Positions 50,219-64,000 of a stretch of DNA of 64,000 nucleotides are shown in pieces. A program made the position numbers and the translations under genes. The stretch's first letter is position 1. The number at the start of each line of letters is the position of its first letter. The notes beneath the pieces were generated by a model, which saw only the letters and a list, made by a program, of their open reading frames with translations, was not told where the DNA came from and did not search any database. The stretch is from contig NW_019775702.1 in assembly GCF_001039355.2 (NCBI RefSeq), positions 714,697 through 778,696 of the forward strand, read 5' to 3'. This DNA is from Lingula anatina. Its lineage: Eukaryota > Brachiopoda > Lingulata > Lingulida > Lingulidae.

Positions 50219-50430
50219 TTCGGACTATCGAACCTTCGGACTAATGAACCTTCGGACTATCGAACCTTCGGACTATCGAACCTTCGGACTAATGAACCTT
50301 CGGACCAATGGACCTTTAATTTTCGGACTAATGAACCTTCGGACCAATGAACCTTTTTGTTAAAAATCTGATGAAAAATTTACGAATTTTCGGACCAATG
50401 AACCTTCGGACCAATGAACCTTCGGACTAT
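50219..50430. repeat. 16-bp minisatellite of TTCGGACTATCGAACC type
   Basis: About ten units alternate between TTCGGACTATCGAACC and TTCGGACYAATGAACC forms, interrupted by a short diverged segment (about 50350-50385). The unit is internally semi-palindromic (TTCG...CGAA). There are no spacers, so it is not a CRISPR array. Confidence 0.9.
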
Positions 50431-50765
50431 CGAGACGCCCCCCATTAGCACAACACCGGTACAGTCAGAGACCGATTTTCGTGCTTTACCTCACATCGCG
50501 TCAAATAAATCATTATAATAATATCATGATAGTGACGCGTTTGGTCATCTACTACATTTAGGAAAATTGCTTTAGTATTTTAACGAATTTAGTAAAAATA
50601 CGCAAAAGCTCCTACATGTAACTGTCACTTGTGTTACCAGTTAAAATTACAAATAAAATAGAAACAGCCGAGCCACGGCCGGTCACCAAACCAAGTCCAC
50701 CTACCCAAACATACCAGGCTTCATTGTCCTAACTCGTTTCTAAATATTGGTACCCAGTTGCAGAT

Positions 50766-50792
50766 TGAGAGAGAGAGAGAGAGAGAGAGAGA
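50766..50792. repeat. (GA)n microsatellite
   Basis: A run of GA dinucleotides followed by a G-rich tract. Confidence 0.9.
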
Positions 50793-53317
50793 GGGGAGGG
50801 GGGGGTCGGCTTCACATCCGCGGGCCCCCCTTCAAATAATCCTGGATTCGCCCCTGGTATCCCTGATGTGGGATACATTTGGCGATTTTATCAAAATTCT
50901 TTATGACCACTAAACCAATTTTGATTTTTTTTCAAAATGATGGACTAGTTTGCTGCTTTAATATCGATTTATGGTTTTAAGATTCTTTAGATGGAGGTAC
51001 CTGATAGATGAGCGAGATCACCTTGTAAACCCAGACAAAACGAGACCCAGATTATAATACCTCACTTAAAATATGGAAAAAATTAAAGGTTCAAAGCCAG
51101 CTTTATTTCAATCCATTAAAAAATTGCCACATGCATTTAAGTATCACAAAAATGTTTCATCTAGTTAAAATTAATCAAACATGTCAAATTGAGATGACTG
51201 AGCGTGCACTCTTTATTGTAGCTGTTTGAAACGTGGAAATACAAAATAACCATTTTTAAAAAGGTTAGACACACGCACATTTTAGAAATATTATCAACAT
51301 TTACCCTTGAACGATCAGTTCTTTACTCCTTCCTTTATGGAGGGCACAAATTTGTATCCTCGACCCCCCTTCCTCAAAAAAATTTACAAAGGGATCATTC
51401 AGATTTTCTTCATTAAACATACCTTAATGCACTACTATCCAAATTCCATGAGCACGATCTATTGTCTCATTTATGCAATTTTTCAAATGACTTTTTCCAC
51501 CTCTGTGCCCCCCTCTTTAGTTATATCTTATTTTCACTAATGTCTGAAAAAATAACTGACCAACAATAGGTTCATTTTTCCCTTTTATTTTATGACCCTC
51601 ATTATTACACCAAGAAAGCCCATAACTCTCAATGAACAATGAAATAATATCAATGAATACACCTTACAACAAAATGACTGTGCATGTACAATAGTCATAC
51701 ATTTCAGTTAAAACATCATAGATAAGGCGAACCATAAAATCTGGTTTTATTCGTGAAAATCTTAGCAAATGGCATTTAATTTTGACAGGATTCAGTGCTT
51801 CTTATTTAAGACCTAAAACCTGTTGTAAAGCTAATTGCAGCATTAAGTCAATTTTTGAAAAATATTAGCAATGTAAGTACATTTTAAAACCTTCGATGAC
51901 TCTTGAATATCATACATGTTTACTACAAAAAAAAATTTAAAGAAAAAAAGAGGAAATAAGAGTAAATTCATTAACTGTACCCCAAATAAGATGTATCGGG
52001 TAAAAACAAAAAGCTCAAATATATCAAGGGACTTTATTCAAAAGATAACTACTCATTTCTCAGCAAATAAAGGCTGTGAGCAATATATGGTGACATGAGG
52101 TGCAAATGACTTCTCATACCTAACTGACCTGTATCTCTCATTGCTCAATAAAATTTTTTTGTATTAAAAGTTATCCTTTGAAAAGATTCTGGAAAATATT
52201 TTGAAGACTACATTTTGTGGAAGACCAATTAATGAACTTTCTATGGGTTGATTACTCAAATAATCCAATCACCTTTAAACTAAGTCTTCTCTGTTTAAAT
52301 AAATGGTGAAAGAGGAAATGATGATGCGTAAAATAAACTAAACATAACAAGTTTAGAATATCATGTGTAAAGAAGATCAGCATGTAGGTGTTAACTAAAT
52401 GTAAAGGGTTCAAAACTGTTGATATGAAATGTATGACAAAACAAAAATATTTATCTCCATAAGATAATCGACATTTATACTAATCGACATCTACATCAAG
52501 TGGTTTTTCATATCTTCTTAAATATTAATAATAAACAGTACAGCAATGGATATTATGTCTATTATACGAACTTGCACCAAAACCTTTGGTCCTGCCTACT
52601 GTACAGTTTGACTGCTACATCCAAAGCAACATTACCACATGTGTTGTACATATCCTGTACAGACACAAATTACAAAGTACCATAACAGACCCACTTCAGC
52701 ATAATTATGATATAAAAACACCTAAGTTTATTACAATTATCACTGCCAAATCACAGAAAGCATAACAAAAGAAAATCGCTCCCTCCTATGTTTCAAATTG
52801 GCAATTTCTCAAGTTGCTTATTGATTCTTGGATTAAAATCTTGATCACTTTGAAAAAAATTGGTAACAACAAAAAAAAATGTGTACCTCTACAGTCAATC
52901 TATTTGACTATATAACCCTAATTTTGAGGTAAAAATGCAATAATTTCATTTGTGATTTGATAAGTGACACATAATGTTAAGTTAAAAACAAATTAGCTAA
53001 TGCTCTTTCACTCTTTTTTAATAATCCATGTACAATGATATAAGTAGTCAAAATAAATAAATAATAGAACAATATACAGTCAAAAGGCTGACACAGATTA
53101 AATTTCTTGAAAATGCTGATGCACATAAATGAATTCTAGTAACCTTTGAGCTATTAGAAGTCCCCTTATCAATATATAACCTCTATCAAAACTTTGCCAA
53201 TATGATACCTTAAAGACCTTGATAACTCGGGATACAAACAACCATTTTAATTTCAAATACCAAATTGCAAAAGACTAAACCTAAGCCACAAGACTCAACA
53301 ACGGCAAGCTCGATGGC

Positions 53318-53395
53318 ATTTTAATTCTATCAAGACTGAGACTCTGGTACAATATCAATTTTAATTCTATCTAGACTGAGACTCTGGTATAATTT
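53318..53395. repeat. 40-bp tandem duplication across the GOPC stop codon
   Basis: The stretch TTTTAATTCTATC.AGACTGA and the GACTCTGGTA that follows occur twice, starting near 53318 and 53358. The upper copy (53358 onward) contains the stop codon and the last codons. The lower copy lies in the 3' UTR. Confidence 0.8.
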
Positions 53396-56300
53396 GATTT
53401 ATCTCTGCTGCTTTAGCTTGAAGTGATCCTACATCCAAGTATTCTAGAGATACCCTTTTTGGTGATCCTGGTGGCTTGGGCTGAGATTTCAAATATGACA
53501 TTGGTTTAGTTCTTTTCGCAGTTTCTAATATATCAAAATTTTTATCACTTGATGATGTGTTTCCTTTCTTCAAATCATTCTGATCTATTTCTAATGTGTT
53601 TTCAGTTATGTTTCCCTTCATTTGATTTGTATTCATTGCAGTTTGTTCTTTTTTTTCACTGTCAACTGATTCTTTTTCCTCCTTGTCCTCTTCTCCATCT
53701 CCCTCCTCTTCTTCTTGAATGACAGAGTCCATATTTATTTTCAAATTTCTGTTCTTGGGCTTCAAATTTGTTTTTGCACTGTAAAAAGAACATAAATCAA
53801 AATCAAATAAATTACAGATGGACATAAACTGACTTTAATCTTGATTGAAAATCAGATTTAAGAATTTGAAATAAATTTGCCTGTAAAAAGGTAGGGCAAG
53901 TACAATGTGGGAAATTTATGTGACATATTTAAGAATTGATAAAGATTAAATCACATAATTTCAACAGCTAAGGAAAATCAGGAAAACAAGTGATGTTTCA
54001 AGTTATTGGAGTGTCAAACTTTTCATTCAACATAATGTATTACTCATTGTGAAACTAAGTAATCATAAATTGAAGTCTTTTCTCCATATATCAAGACTCT
54101 TATATATGTTATGTTTTTTCATCTTATGCTTATAGCCCAAACTTCAATAGTAATTCCCCTTTTCTTGTCAGTTCACAACAAACACTAACCAAAGACTATT
54201 TCAGTAATGTCTCAAATCATATATATATATATACTGCATATTTCTTTCCACATATTTATTTATGCACAAAAATATTACCACAACTTTTTGTCACTGGGTA
54301 CATGCACAGATACAATGTAGCTGACAACAATGAACAGGGTAAAAAATTAATAAAGCTCATTGCATTATTATAATTGCTAGGAGATTTTTTCTGTTTTTAA
54401 GTTTATTAGAAATCAACAAATATCAACAAAAAGACTTTAAAATAAATATTCTAAACTATGATAAAGAATCAATACATCAATTTCAAAAAAGGAAAGATCA
54501 AATATCAATTTACAAGCTGTATAAAAGGATGATAAAACTTGCATATAAAAAAAGGAAGACTGTTAATTAACATAAAATTGGCAGCAGTTCAACAGTCAGG
54601 TTTTGTTTAAAATTAATAAAAGAAGACAAAATTGTCATGAGACCTCAAATAACAGAACAACAATAGCAGGACAGAAAACAACAAGCCATGCTGTAGAGGG
54701 TCATAAAGAGAGTCAGGTGACAACAGCCAATGACGACTGCAGGTATTTCATACCTGTCACATATATAACACCTAGTACTGCTTTACCTGAACATAGCGAC
54801 CTAATTTAGAACGTGGTGCAGCTATGCTAGAATATACTGAGCAGAGAAGAAAGATAGACTAGTGAGTGAGCAGTTCAAGTGCTGTATTCCTCTTTGCGAC
54901 AATAACAAACAGCGCAATCAGATTTAAATTGTCATTGTTTCTGTCATTTGTGTCTAATCCATTGATTTACCAACTGAGATTTTAGTTTCAGACTTATAAT
55001 TTTTCTTTAGGAATTTTTTTTCTCGAGCAATGCTCAAAATCACTAACACAACCTCTTTCTATAACTTAATTATTAGAAAACTGCATTTGTTGGTTAGTTA
55101 GAACAGGTATCAATTTAGTACACTATAAAATTTTTGAGCTTCCAATATTAGAATAAGATATCTGCAAAGATGCAAAATTCATTATTAAATTATTATTGTG
55201 AAGTTCACATCTTAAGCAGATATGGACAAATAAACCATCTGATTGTGCAGTTTTTTTAGTTTTCACACTCAGTTATAAACTGAAACAAATTGTACACAAA
55301 AACAATTTGCTTAAAAAGCTATCCTGATGATACTGCTATAATATGCATGTGTGCTTTTTGTTATCTGGTGGTATGAGCCACTTCAATACACTACTGAAAC
55401 TATGTGTTTTGTTCAGCAGTCCTTTTGTACCTTTGACGTGGAGGAAGAGGAGTGAATATTTTTCAAAAGTACATTGAGATCATATTCTCAAATTAAAAAA
55501 CAAGATAAAAATGTATAAAATTTTTGAGATGGCAAATACTAAAATGTATATCACGGGTAGATATGGACCCTTTTCAAGACCAAATTGTTTATCCATCATT
55601 CCCTTCCGAAAAGTTTGAAAAGACACAATCTGAACCACAGAACCATATTTCATTTACTAAAATTATAATAAGGGGTTGGTGATTGGGTCAGAAAGAGAGA
55701 GAAAGCTGGAAACTTTTGCCCCTCATCCATTTTGATATCAGAGATCTACCTATGTGTAGGACAGTGGTCATACACAAAAGAACTGTTGCTGAAGATGCAG
55801 TGCTAGCTTGATGCTGTGCAAACAGATGTTTGTTAAGCTGTAAGATGGTGCTTGTCTACAAGTGAAATATAACTGTGCAAATTTACTTTTAACATGCCAC
55901 ATTATATACATCCTACTAATGTATCAAATTTTAAAGAAATCCAAAGTCTGAAAGGTGTACATTTTCAACTTTTAAAATACATTTCTGATCAGATATGAAA
56001 CAAATTTATGATTAATTTTCTCTGCAATGAACTACATGGATTAAGCTTATGTCATATGTCCTACCTTGAGTTCATATCCAGACTTAATGTTGATCCATTA
56101 TCGTCACTGTGGGCAAAGTGTGCAGGAGAACCATTAGCCATTAGAGGCTGGTTGCTGTGGGTGCTGCTAACACTGGCTACTTCTGGGTCATACATTCTGT
56201 ACCTGAGGGTAAACCAAGCCACTTTCTCATACATATCAAAAAGAGAATTAATGTTGTACATCTTCTATTTCAAGGCTGATTCAAATAAAACTGTTTTTCA

Positions 56301-59300
56301 CTGACACTGTCTACTTTCGTTCTTGGAATCCAACTATTCTCTTACCAAAAATATCAATGATTTATTTAATGTGAACAAAATAATTTATTGTTTTAAAAGG
56401 TGTGTAAGACAATTTAGGAAACAGTATCATTTCTAAGGACATAGGTTGATTCAAACTGTTTTTTCACCTCAGATATTAGAATTTAACTATTCTCTTACCA
56501 AAAATATCAATGATTTATTTGATGTAAACCAAATAATTTATTTGTTTTAAAGGTGTGTAAGACTATTTGGGAAACCAGTATAATTTCTAAGCACATAGGT
56601 TGATTCAAACTGTTTTTACACTTCAGTTATGAGAATTTAACTATTCTCTTACCAAAAATATCAATGATTTATATGAAAAATAATTTAAGAAATAATTTAT
56701 TTGTTTTAAAAGTGTGAAAGACTATTTGGGAAACCAGTTTCATTTCTAAGGACATTAAATCCTTTATGTTTACATATTTTAGGGCTAAATTAGAATACAT
56801 ATTCTTGCTTATATATAAAATATAGTGGCAGCAGCACACAACCTTATACTGGTACATAATGGTAAATGTGTTATTGCCTAGATTTGAATACCTGAACCCA
56901 TTGTCATCTTCATACTCATTGTTCTCATCATCACTGTCTTCATCTGGAGCAACAAAGACAACCTCCAGCTCTATATCACCTTGCTGAAAATTTAATATGA
57001 AGGGGTAATGTGGAAATTGGTCAAGAGCAGAAACACTGTACAGGGTATAATATACAGTACAATAGCAGTATGTTTCATTTCCTGTGCAGTGGAGTGTTCA
57101 AAAACTGGTTAATGCTACTGGTGTCAAAACTACTCTCAACTTTTATTGTACTGTTGCCTTATGTAAATTCTCATGAATATGCTAAATGGTTGCTCTTCTT
57201 TTTAATAACTACCATGTTACACAGAACTGGACTCATGCTGCACACACTATTCTAACTACTGTAACATATAGTTTACAATAGCACTTTTGGTTTGGCCAAA
57301 TTAACTCAAATTTCTAGAAAATATAAAATTCATTCTAGTCTGTGACTGACTACAAATTTTGAAGATACTGCAATGAAATTTGGGATATTTTTTGGAAAAT
57401 GATGCTGGAAATTTCATGACTCTACCTTTTTTAGTTTGGGCACAGTGAAAAAATCTTAAGTCAAAAAATGCCATGCCTGCCTACATGACTTTTGATAGGT
57501 GCCAGTGTCTGGTAGTTTTGACATTATTTTGTCAATATTTTTGAATTGATGATATTATCAAAACTATTTCACTTTTAAACTTGAAAATTTCAGGGTTGAC
57601 CAATAATAATAGAAATCTGTTCAAAATTTCAATTAAAAACTTTTTAACTGTTGAAGTTACTGAACTTTAAAATCAGCAAGTTGGTTTAGCTACCTGATAT
57701 AGTTGATCCAGTGATTCAAAATAAAATATGAGAATGCTTTGCTTTCTTTATTACCTGTTGGGACAGAATCTCAACTGCCTCTGCATGCTTAGCATCCTTG
57801 AGGTCAATTCCATTTACAGACAGTATAGCATCTCCCACATAGAGGGCAGCACATCTTTCTGCTGGCTGGCCTTCATGTATCTCTGATATTAGTACAGGTA
57901 CGCCATGTTCTTTCCCACCCTTATGAAAAATATATGAGTCCTTCATTATATCTTTATGAATGCAGATGGATACATGTGCAATATGATTACAGAAAATTTC
58001 AGCACATTTTACACAAAAACCAATCATTCAATAAAGTTAAACCATCATATAAATTTAATATTAATGTAGAGTTGATTAATGGCTGGTTCTGTATGTGGAT
58101 CCTTTACAGGCAGCAGTAATTAAAATTTCATGTGCAAAGTTCTTCCACTGTGCTGATGTACTTTTTCAATGTTGTACAAATACTCCAAGCAATTCCCCAT
58201 TCTGCATGGTATATAAATATATGCTAGAACAATGCATACTAAGCTCTAGACTTATCAAAAAATTAATTTTGAACTAACCACAGTATATAATAGCTATTGT
58301 TTTCTTACTTACAGTAATGGACATTCCAAGCCCTTCTTCATTTCCCTTATGCACTGTAATTGTTCGAACATCACCAATACCTTGACGTTTCCTTAATGAA
58401 CTGAAGTCCTAGTAAGACAAAAGGTTGAAATTGCTCCATAATAGTGTTATTTCACGTGATTGATCTCTGTATTGCACCAATAATCATCTTTAGTGCGTAC
58501 GACATGGGACTTAAAAGCATTCAGTAGATGAATGAAGACAGGATGAAAGGGAGAAAAATCAGTAGCGTGTAAACACATGTGGATGAAAAATTGTAATTAG
58601 GCATTCAGGTCTCTACGAGTAATGTGCAAATTGAAATTTTTATCAGTGACTTAACATTGTGTAAATAAATTAAAGACAGTGATGCCCATCAGCTTAATAA
58701 AAGATTTGGGTTTACACAGTGGGGTGCTCGATGTCCAGAGAAGGGAACAAAGCTTACTGAAGTATTATCGTGATATGTTATTAAATTGGCCGTGTCGTTA
58801 CACCGATTCCTGTACCCTAAACAGTAATAAACTTTGCCATTTTTATCCAACAACTGCATTACACTGATAAACAAACATGCCTTATGACACATATTTAAGT
58901 CCAATAATTGATGTGCCATAAAACAATTTTAGCTTCAACCTGAAATCTAAAATTCTGATATAAGGAATGGATTTATTCAGAATATCATTTGATTAGCCAT
59001 TAGCATAATTATCATTATCTGCAAAACATCAAATTTGTATACCATCCACAATTAAGAAGGGACTTTGACAAAAATTAAAAAATAAGAATAATAAATAAAC
59101 AGTTATATGAAAATACATCAGCTGAATTACATCAGTTTAAAATGTACATAATACAAGAAATGAAAATGTTTATTGAACATCAAGCTTCTCGATATGAAGT
59201 ACTTTTGATATTCCATAATATAAGGTTCACTTTCTAACAGGGTAGCACAGGTAGCTAGCAAAGACATTAAAACCCACTGTGCATGTGCATAGTGTAATTC

Positions 59301-62300
59301 TATATACAGCTACTGCCGGTGACAACATTCAATTTCTACAAAACATGCAGTTTTACTTTTATAAAATGTGATTCAGGATATAAATATGCAAGTTAAAAGA
59401 AACAGTGTGGTAAGAAGAACATGTGTACTGGATATGTAAGCATATTAATGATTTTGGTAAAAATATCTGTATTGGCAAATACATTTCCTAGTGCATAGAT
59501 ATTTTTTTCATTTTGTAAAGCAAAATGTTAGTACAAAGCAAATGATCAAAAGAAGTAAAACAAAGATCTCTATACAAGATTTTTTACAATTGCTACTTAA
59601 ATTCTTTCCACTTATTACAAACAATTGATTGCAGCATGATGTTGCTCAAGTTTGGTTGTAGTGAATAATGTAATTCTCTGGTTTTGTCCTCAAAATATTT
59701 GGGTTTGTTTTCATCTTAGTTAAAAAAAGAATGCTTCGATAAGGCACATATACAAATCCAATAGAAATTAGTTACATATTCTGACCATACTATAGCTTGT
59801 AACAAGATCATCATTGGTTTCTACACATATCACACACACTATACCACTAAAGACCAGAGACCTAAAGAATGGCAAACATTTTACTTACAGACAAAATTCT
59901 CATAATTTTCTCATGGGTCTGAAATCAAAATCTACCTTTATTCATCACCACCAAATACCATGATAGTACAGGTACAAAGCGACTCGACATAAAAATCCAC
60001 ATATAGTTAAATCAAGTACTTAGCTTGCACATTAATAACATATGATAACATGACAATGTAATGCTTTAGGGAGTGATAAAGAATCAAAATTTTAATTGTT
60101 ATTTTATATTCTTTAATTCCACCATCTATATTTAAGTTTTATAGGCAACAATCTGATTTAGCTGAAGTTTGAGAGAACAATCATGTGGAAAAATATCAGC
60201 TTTAAACGAAATGTGTGTTGTCATACACTGGCTTATGTTGGAGCGACTTTGGCACAAAATAAATCAAATTTATAAGAGAAAGCAAGAAAGAAGTAAGAAT
60301 ACCTCATCCAGAGTCAACTACACTAAGCTCCACCAAAGCAAATACTCACTCTTTATATTGATCTCTTTGACTTTGCTATTGACTTGCTATGGTATTTCAT
60401 TATCTTTTTCTAAAATCCATGTTTTTGTGCTGAGGAGAGGCATTTGATGAAAAGTTGGCATGGATGAAAATGGATGAAAAGTTGGTGATTTCGAATGTGC
60501 TTTTAAACCAGAAAATACTATTACAATTATTTACTCAGGGTCTGGACAGAACAAGGATTTTACATTTCCAATGATGTTCATTTGCCAATGTGAACTCTTA
60601 AATCAGATTGCTTGCCATTAAGAAAGTGTCCTAATTTTTTTCATTTTGTAATAAGTAAGTGAGTAAAAGGGGAATTAAGTGCATGACAATGCGTGCATTG
60701 GAACAACTCATGCATTAAATCAGCCCTATGAAAGAAATGATTTTTTTATAAAACCTCCAGTCCAAATGAATAGAATTATTTCACTCTTTCAAACATAAAT
60801 CAAAATATATTCTAAATAAGAAACAGTTATTTCTTAATACAAAAAGTGACAAAAGAAATGATGAAAGTGAGCTGGTTGCCTTCATGATTTCCATGTATGA
60901 AAAATGCCTATGAAAATAAAATAAGGTGATGAGCGAGGGAGAACCTAGTTTATATAATGTATATTTTCCTAAGTCAATGCCAAAAATAATTTTGGGACTG
61001 TAAAGGTGACTATAAAGGTGTCTAACATAACATGGAAAATGTGAAAATTTTTAGAAAAATTTACTGTGAAATACAGGCTTCAAGAATCCAATCATATCAC
61101 TAACCAAGAAATTAAAACTCAAAAACTCCCAGGTGTAACATATAGTGTCAAATTATTAATGAGAGTAAATAAGATTTTTCAAAACTTTAACAAAATTGGG
61201 TTCATTATGAAGGTCATAAACAGAACAGTCATTTGAAAATATAAAGGATGAATGAAACCTGAAAATAAAAGTAAATTATTGCACAAAAAGCCTTACATGT
61301 CCCGGAGGAATGGGCAACTTCTTCTTGTTGATGTTGTTGTTTCTCCCCCTACATGCCCTGATAACAGTCTTGTGTCTGTGAAGATGTATCTCTGCCTCCA
61401 GCTGGTTCCACAATTTGTCATGTTCTGGTCCTCGCATGTCTCTGCCCAACAGCTGAATCTGCTGTATTCTGGAATAGCAGTCAAACATTATACAGTCTGG
61501 TGTGGCATTCTTTAGCTGATGTATAAAGGGTGGCATGGCAAACCTGGCAGCCTTTATACTTAAGCCTTCATTTGCCATGGGTGCTGTATGATAAAATCCT
61601 ATATGACTTTTCATGGGATCATCGTCAGTGGCTATAGCATTTGCGTTGCATGTTGGTGCAGTGCCACTTCTCCAAGGTGACTTTGAGGCAAGGTAGGAAA
61701 AAACATTCTTAGTTTAAAAGTGATCATACCAAGCCCTTTCAGTCTCAGTGCAATTGGCATACACCTTACATGCAGCTTCTTTGATGATTGACACACAGTC
61801 AGTGCAGTCCCCTATGATTTTTAGCAGCCACATGGTCAGAATAAGGATATACACAACTTCATAATCATGCAAATGAATTACACTAAGCTTCAAACATCTT
61901 CACTTTTGTTATACCTCCTACAACCACCAAGGGTGGAAGAGAAAGAAACCAACAACAGGTTCAACCATTATCACAATCACCGCAAATCCAGTAACACTAT
62001 CTGCAATGCAATCTACCACTTTGCTACGGCCTACAGGCTTACGGTTTAAAAAATTTTGTCAAAACTTTAAGCTTGACAAAATTGTTGAGGCTACAGAGGC
62101 TACTCGAGTTTGTTCTATTTTTTTATTATTAAAATGGGTTTGTCATATTATTTAAATTGGTTTAAATCAAGGAGACATCACGCAGCAAATGTAACCTTGG
62201 CTTAAGCTCATAAGCAAAACTTATTTTTCAATATAAACCTTAGCTAAAATGTGGCAATATCTACATTTAACTCCATACAAAACACACTTGCAAACACTCA

Positions 62301-63310
62301 CGCAAATACACACACATGTATGCAAACATACATGTAAACATGAACACAGACAATAATACTAATTCATGAAAACATTTGATTACTGGGTATTTTGCCCAAA
62401 GACCCTTTTTCAGACCTAATATTGCCAGAATGAACTATTGACACTTACTGTATAAGAAGAAAAGGTCACCTCTGCAAATTGCTTCCTCAAACATGATTTA
62501 TTGTAGAAACATTTTAAAGAGAAAATGATTATCCCCTAGCCTCCCAAGGCTTTGGAGAATCTTCTGATTTTCATTCATTTCTTTCATTCTCTCAACGTAT
62601 CATGGGTCATGCTGAGGGGATTTAGCCAAGGACATAATCACCCAATCTATGAAGATAATATTGCCTGGAGAACTGACTAATGTTTGTATAAAGCTATTCT
62701 AGGAAATGATTAGTGGAGAAACCTGTAGATTTCAAGACAAAATAGTGAAAATATTAAAGGCACAGGTTATTATTGTAAAAATGCATACAGTTTCCCTACA
62801 TGGGATAAAATCACAAAAGGATATATAACTTACTTTTTATCAAACAAATGAGTCAGATACCATTAAATGACAATCTTACCACGGCAAATTAAGACTGCCT
62901 CGCATGCATGTACAACTAGAGCAATTTGATGTGAAACTTTATTGTAGACAAATGCACCAATGAAGAGTCCTACTCTGCTTACACTCTATAAGTATCCAGG
63001 AATTTGTTTCTGATATCAAAACCTACATTCACATATTTATTAATTTTTCATGAATATGGAACCAGGCAAAAAACATCCAGTGACTAGTAAATGTAATGAG
63101 CAATATGAAGAAAAACAAATCTAAGAAACTCTACCTTCCAGCCAGCTCTTTATCCAGGTATTTAGCTGCTAGTCTGGCACCATAAACCTCACCCTGCATG
63201 GCAAGGATGTACTGCTTCAGTTCTTCATTTTCTTTCTTCATCTGTTTAAGTTCTGCTTCCAGTTGGGCTTCCATTACACCTTCCTGTTGTCTGGCCCCCA
63301 TTTCATCTTC
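53367..63310 (-). CDS. GOPC: GOPC (PIST/CAL) Golgi PDZ and coiled-coil protein, 3' part
   Basis: Seven exons (high to low): 63135-63310, 61297-61468, 58313-58408, 57755-57919, 56892-56983, 56065-56202, 53367-53778. All are in phase and give 416 residues plus a stop; the 5' exons lie beyond 64000. The coiled coil ends in [18 protein letters not shown], followed by the very conserved [27 protein letters not shown] and RACRGRN. The PDZ domain has [15 protein letters not shown] as its carboxylate-binding loop and [10 protein letters not shown]. Next is an acidic [12 protein letters not shown] stretch. GOPC binds C termini of membrane proteins such as CFTR at the trans-Golgi and steers them to lysosomes. 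The region after the PDZ is much longer than in human GOPC, with an [10 protein letters not shown] acidic segment. Confidence 0.93.
56273..56757. repeat. Three tandem units of about 153 bp in a GOPC intron
   Basis: The phrase CTATTCTCTTACCAAAAATA recurs at 56334, 56487 and 56641, and GGTTGATTCAAACTGTTTTT precedes it in the later units. The units differ by small indels. The array lies between the exons at 56065-56202 and 56892-56983. Confidence 0.85.
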
Positions 63311-63936
63311 CTGCACAAATTAAAGGCAGGTCTTTTGTCATAAAAAATTCATTTTAAGCAACTTAACAATTCCATGGTGTTCAATTATCTACCTTACTTT
63401 TAAAGCTGAAAATATAGGTTGCCTTGTTTAAATTTTTTGTTATATATATAAATAAAGACTTCAAGAAAAACATTTTTACAGGTTATTTCATATTTTCTTA
63501 GTGACAAACAGTTTCTTTTAATACCTGTCAATTATTTGTAATGCATCCGGGATTCCCTACTACATACAAGCTTTATTACCTTACCACCTGGATACATTTT
63601 AGCCTATTTTATCCTTTTTTAACTGGGAAAAGATCACAGCTGGTTTCAGAACTCATTACCAATTCAAGATAAAGATACAAAACTTATGGTGGTCGTTAGA
63701 GAACAAGTGTCAAAAAATTAAAGCTTATATTTATTCCCACATTTATAAGAAATACTTCCACTTGTCACTGTAGATTATGTATATAAGGTAATTATGAAAC
63801 ATATAATTACATTTGTGTTTGAAAGCCTGATATCACATAAGTGGGATAATAAGTCTTGATATATATTACATGTATGTATAACACAAGTAGTTTAGAGGGC
63901 CTGCAAAATGTACTGAAACATTTTAGTGCTCAATAA

Positions 63937-63967
<31 letters not shown>

Positions 63968-64000
63968 TTTTGATAAAACCTGTTGTAAAAAGTTATGACC
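63311..64000. other. GOPC intron, 5' exons off the window
   Basis: Intronic AT-rich sequence with an (ATT)n run at about 63937-63965. No further coiled-coil exon is visible before the window ends. Confidence 0.6.

Larger units (their letters stand above)
49817..53366. other. Intergenic and GOPC 3' flank, repeat-rich at left
   Basis: No coding exon is seen. A MITE relative (about 49970-50170), a 16-bp minisatellite (50219-50430), a (GA)n run (50766-50792) and a hAT-like terminus (about 50838-50855) occupy the first kilobase. The AT-rich remainder up to 53366 probably includes a long GOPC 3' UTR. A minus-strand AATAAA lies near 51102. Confidence 0.5.

Noticed and set aside
50219-50430. CRISPR-like array
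   Set aside because: The 16-bp units are contiguous without spacers and the genome is eukaryotic; it is a minisatellite.
56008-56304. 98-codon plus-strand hydrophobic frame
   Set aside because: It is antisense to a GOPC exon, runs into the flanking introns, and has no conserved motif.

Overview
This is AT-rich eukaryotic nuclear DNA from an invertebrate animal. The genes have spliced exons with GT-AG introns, there are many transposon relics and microsatellites, and the gene content is animal-specific (TRAF, BACURD/KCTD, IFT20, FET-family RNA-binding protein, GOPC). A marine lophotrochozoan or a related invertebrate is plausible, but the sequence alone does not fix the clade. There are no operons or ribosome binding sites.

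Layout: 1-2665 is intergenic, with a 41-bp minisatellite and an unmerged 219-bp overlap at the single N (1163). 2666-7843 (-) is a complete 7-coding-exon TRAF gene. 9745-20450 and 20457-31594 are two near-identical copies of one block. Each holds a BACURD/TNFAIP1-KCTD10-13 gene (-), IFT20 (+) head-to-head with it, and an intronless, heat-shock-type HSP70 (-) convergent with IFT20. 32769-44197 (-) is a 16-coding-exon FET gene (FUS/EWSR1/TAF15 family, 457 aa) whose second intron carries a 4.3-kb hAT transposon. 44630-44878 (+) is the first exon of an ARMC5-like armadillo gene, head-to-head with the FET gene. 47621-48732 (-) is the 3' part of a theta-like GST. 48900-49769 is a pearl/HINE-like repetitive element that runs into an assembly gap (49770-49816). 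53367-63310 (-) is the 3' part of GOPC (PDZ and coiled-coil Golgi protein), whose 5' exons lie beyond the window.

The main structural conclusion is that the 10.7/11.1-kb duplication is probably not a biological tandem duplication. The left copy ends at the single N (20453) and the right copy begins just after it. The same geometry recurs at the N at 1163. This is what two overlapping contig ends look like when a scaffolder has joined them without merging, probably two divergent haplotypes. Each copy carries a private transposon insertion for which the other copy is the empty site, as expected of alleles. HSP70, BACURD and IFT20 may therefore be single-copy here.

How genes relate: the head-to-head BACURD-IFT20 pair matches the human TNFAIP1-IFT20 pair, and FET next to ARMC5-like matches the FUS-ARMC5 neighbourhood of human 16p11.2, where KCTD13 also lies. 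The window may preserve ancestral bilaterian linkage. I found no convincing evidence of an undescribed biological system. The most informative points are the assembly structure, the synteny, a GC-AG intron in IFT20, and hAT-type elements with 5- and 6-bp target duplications.
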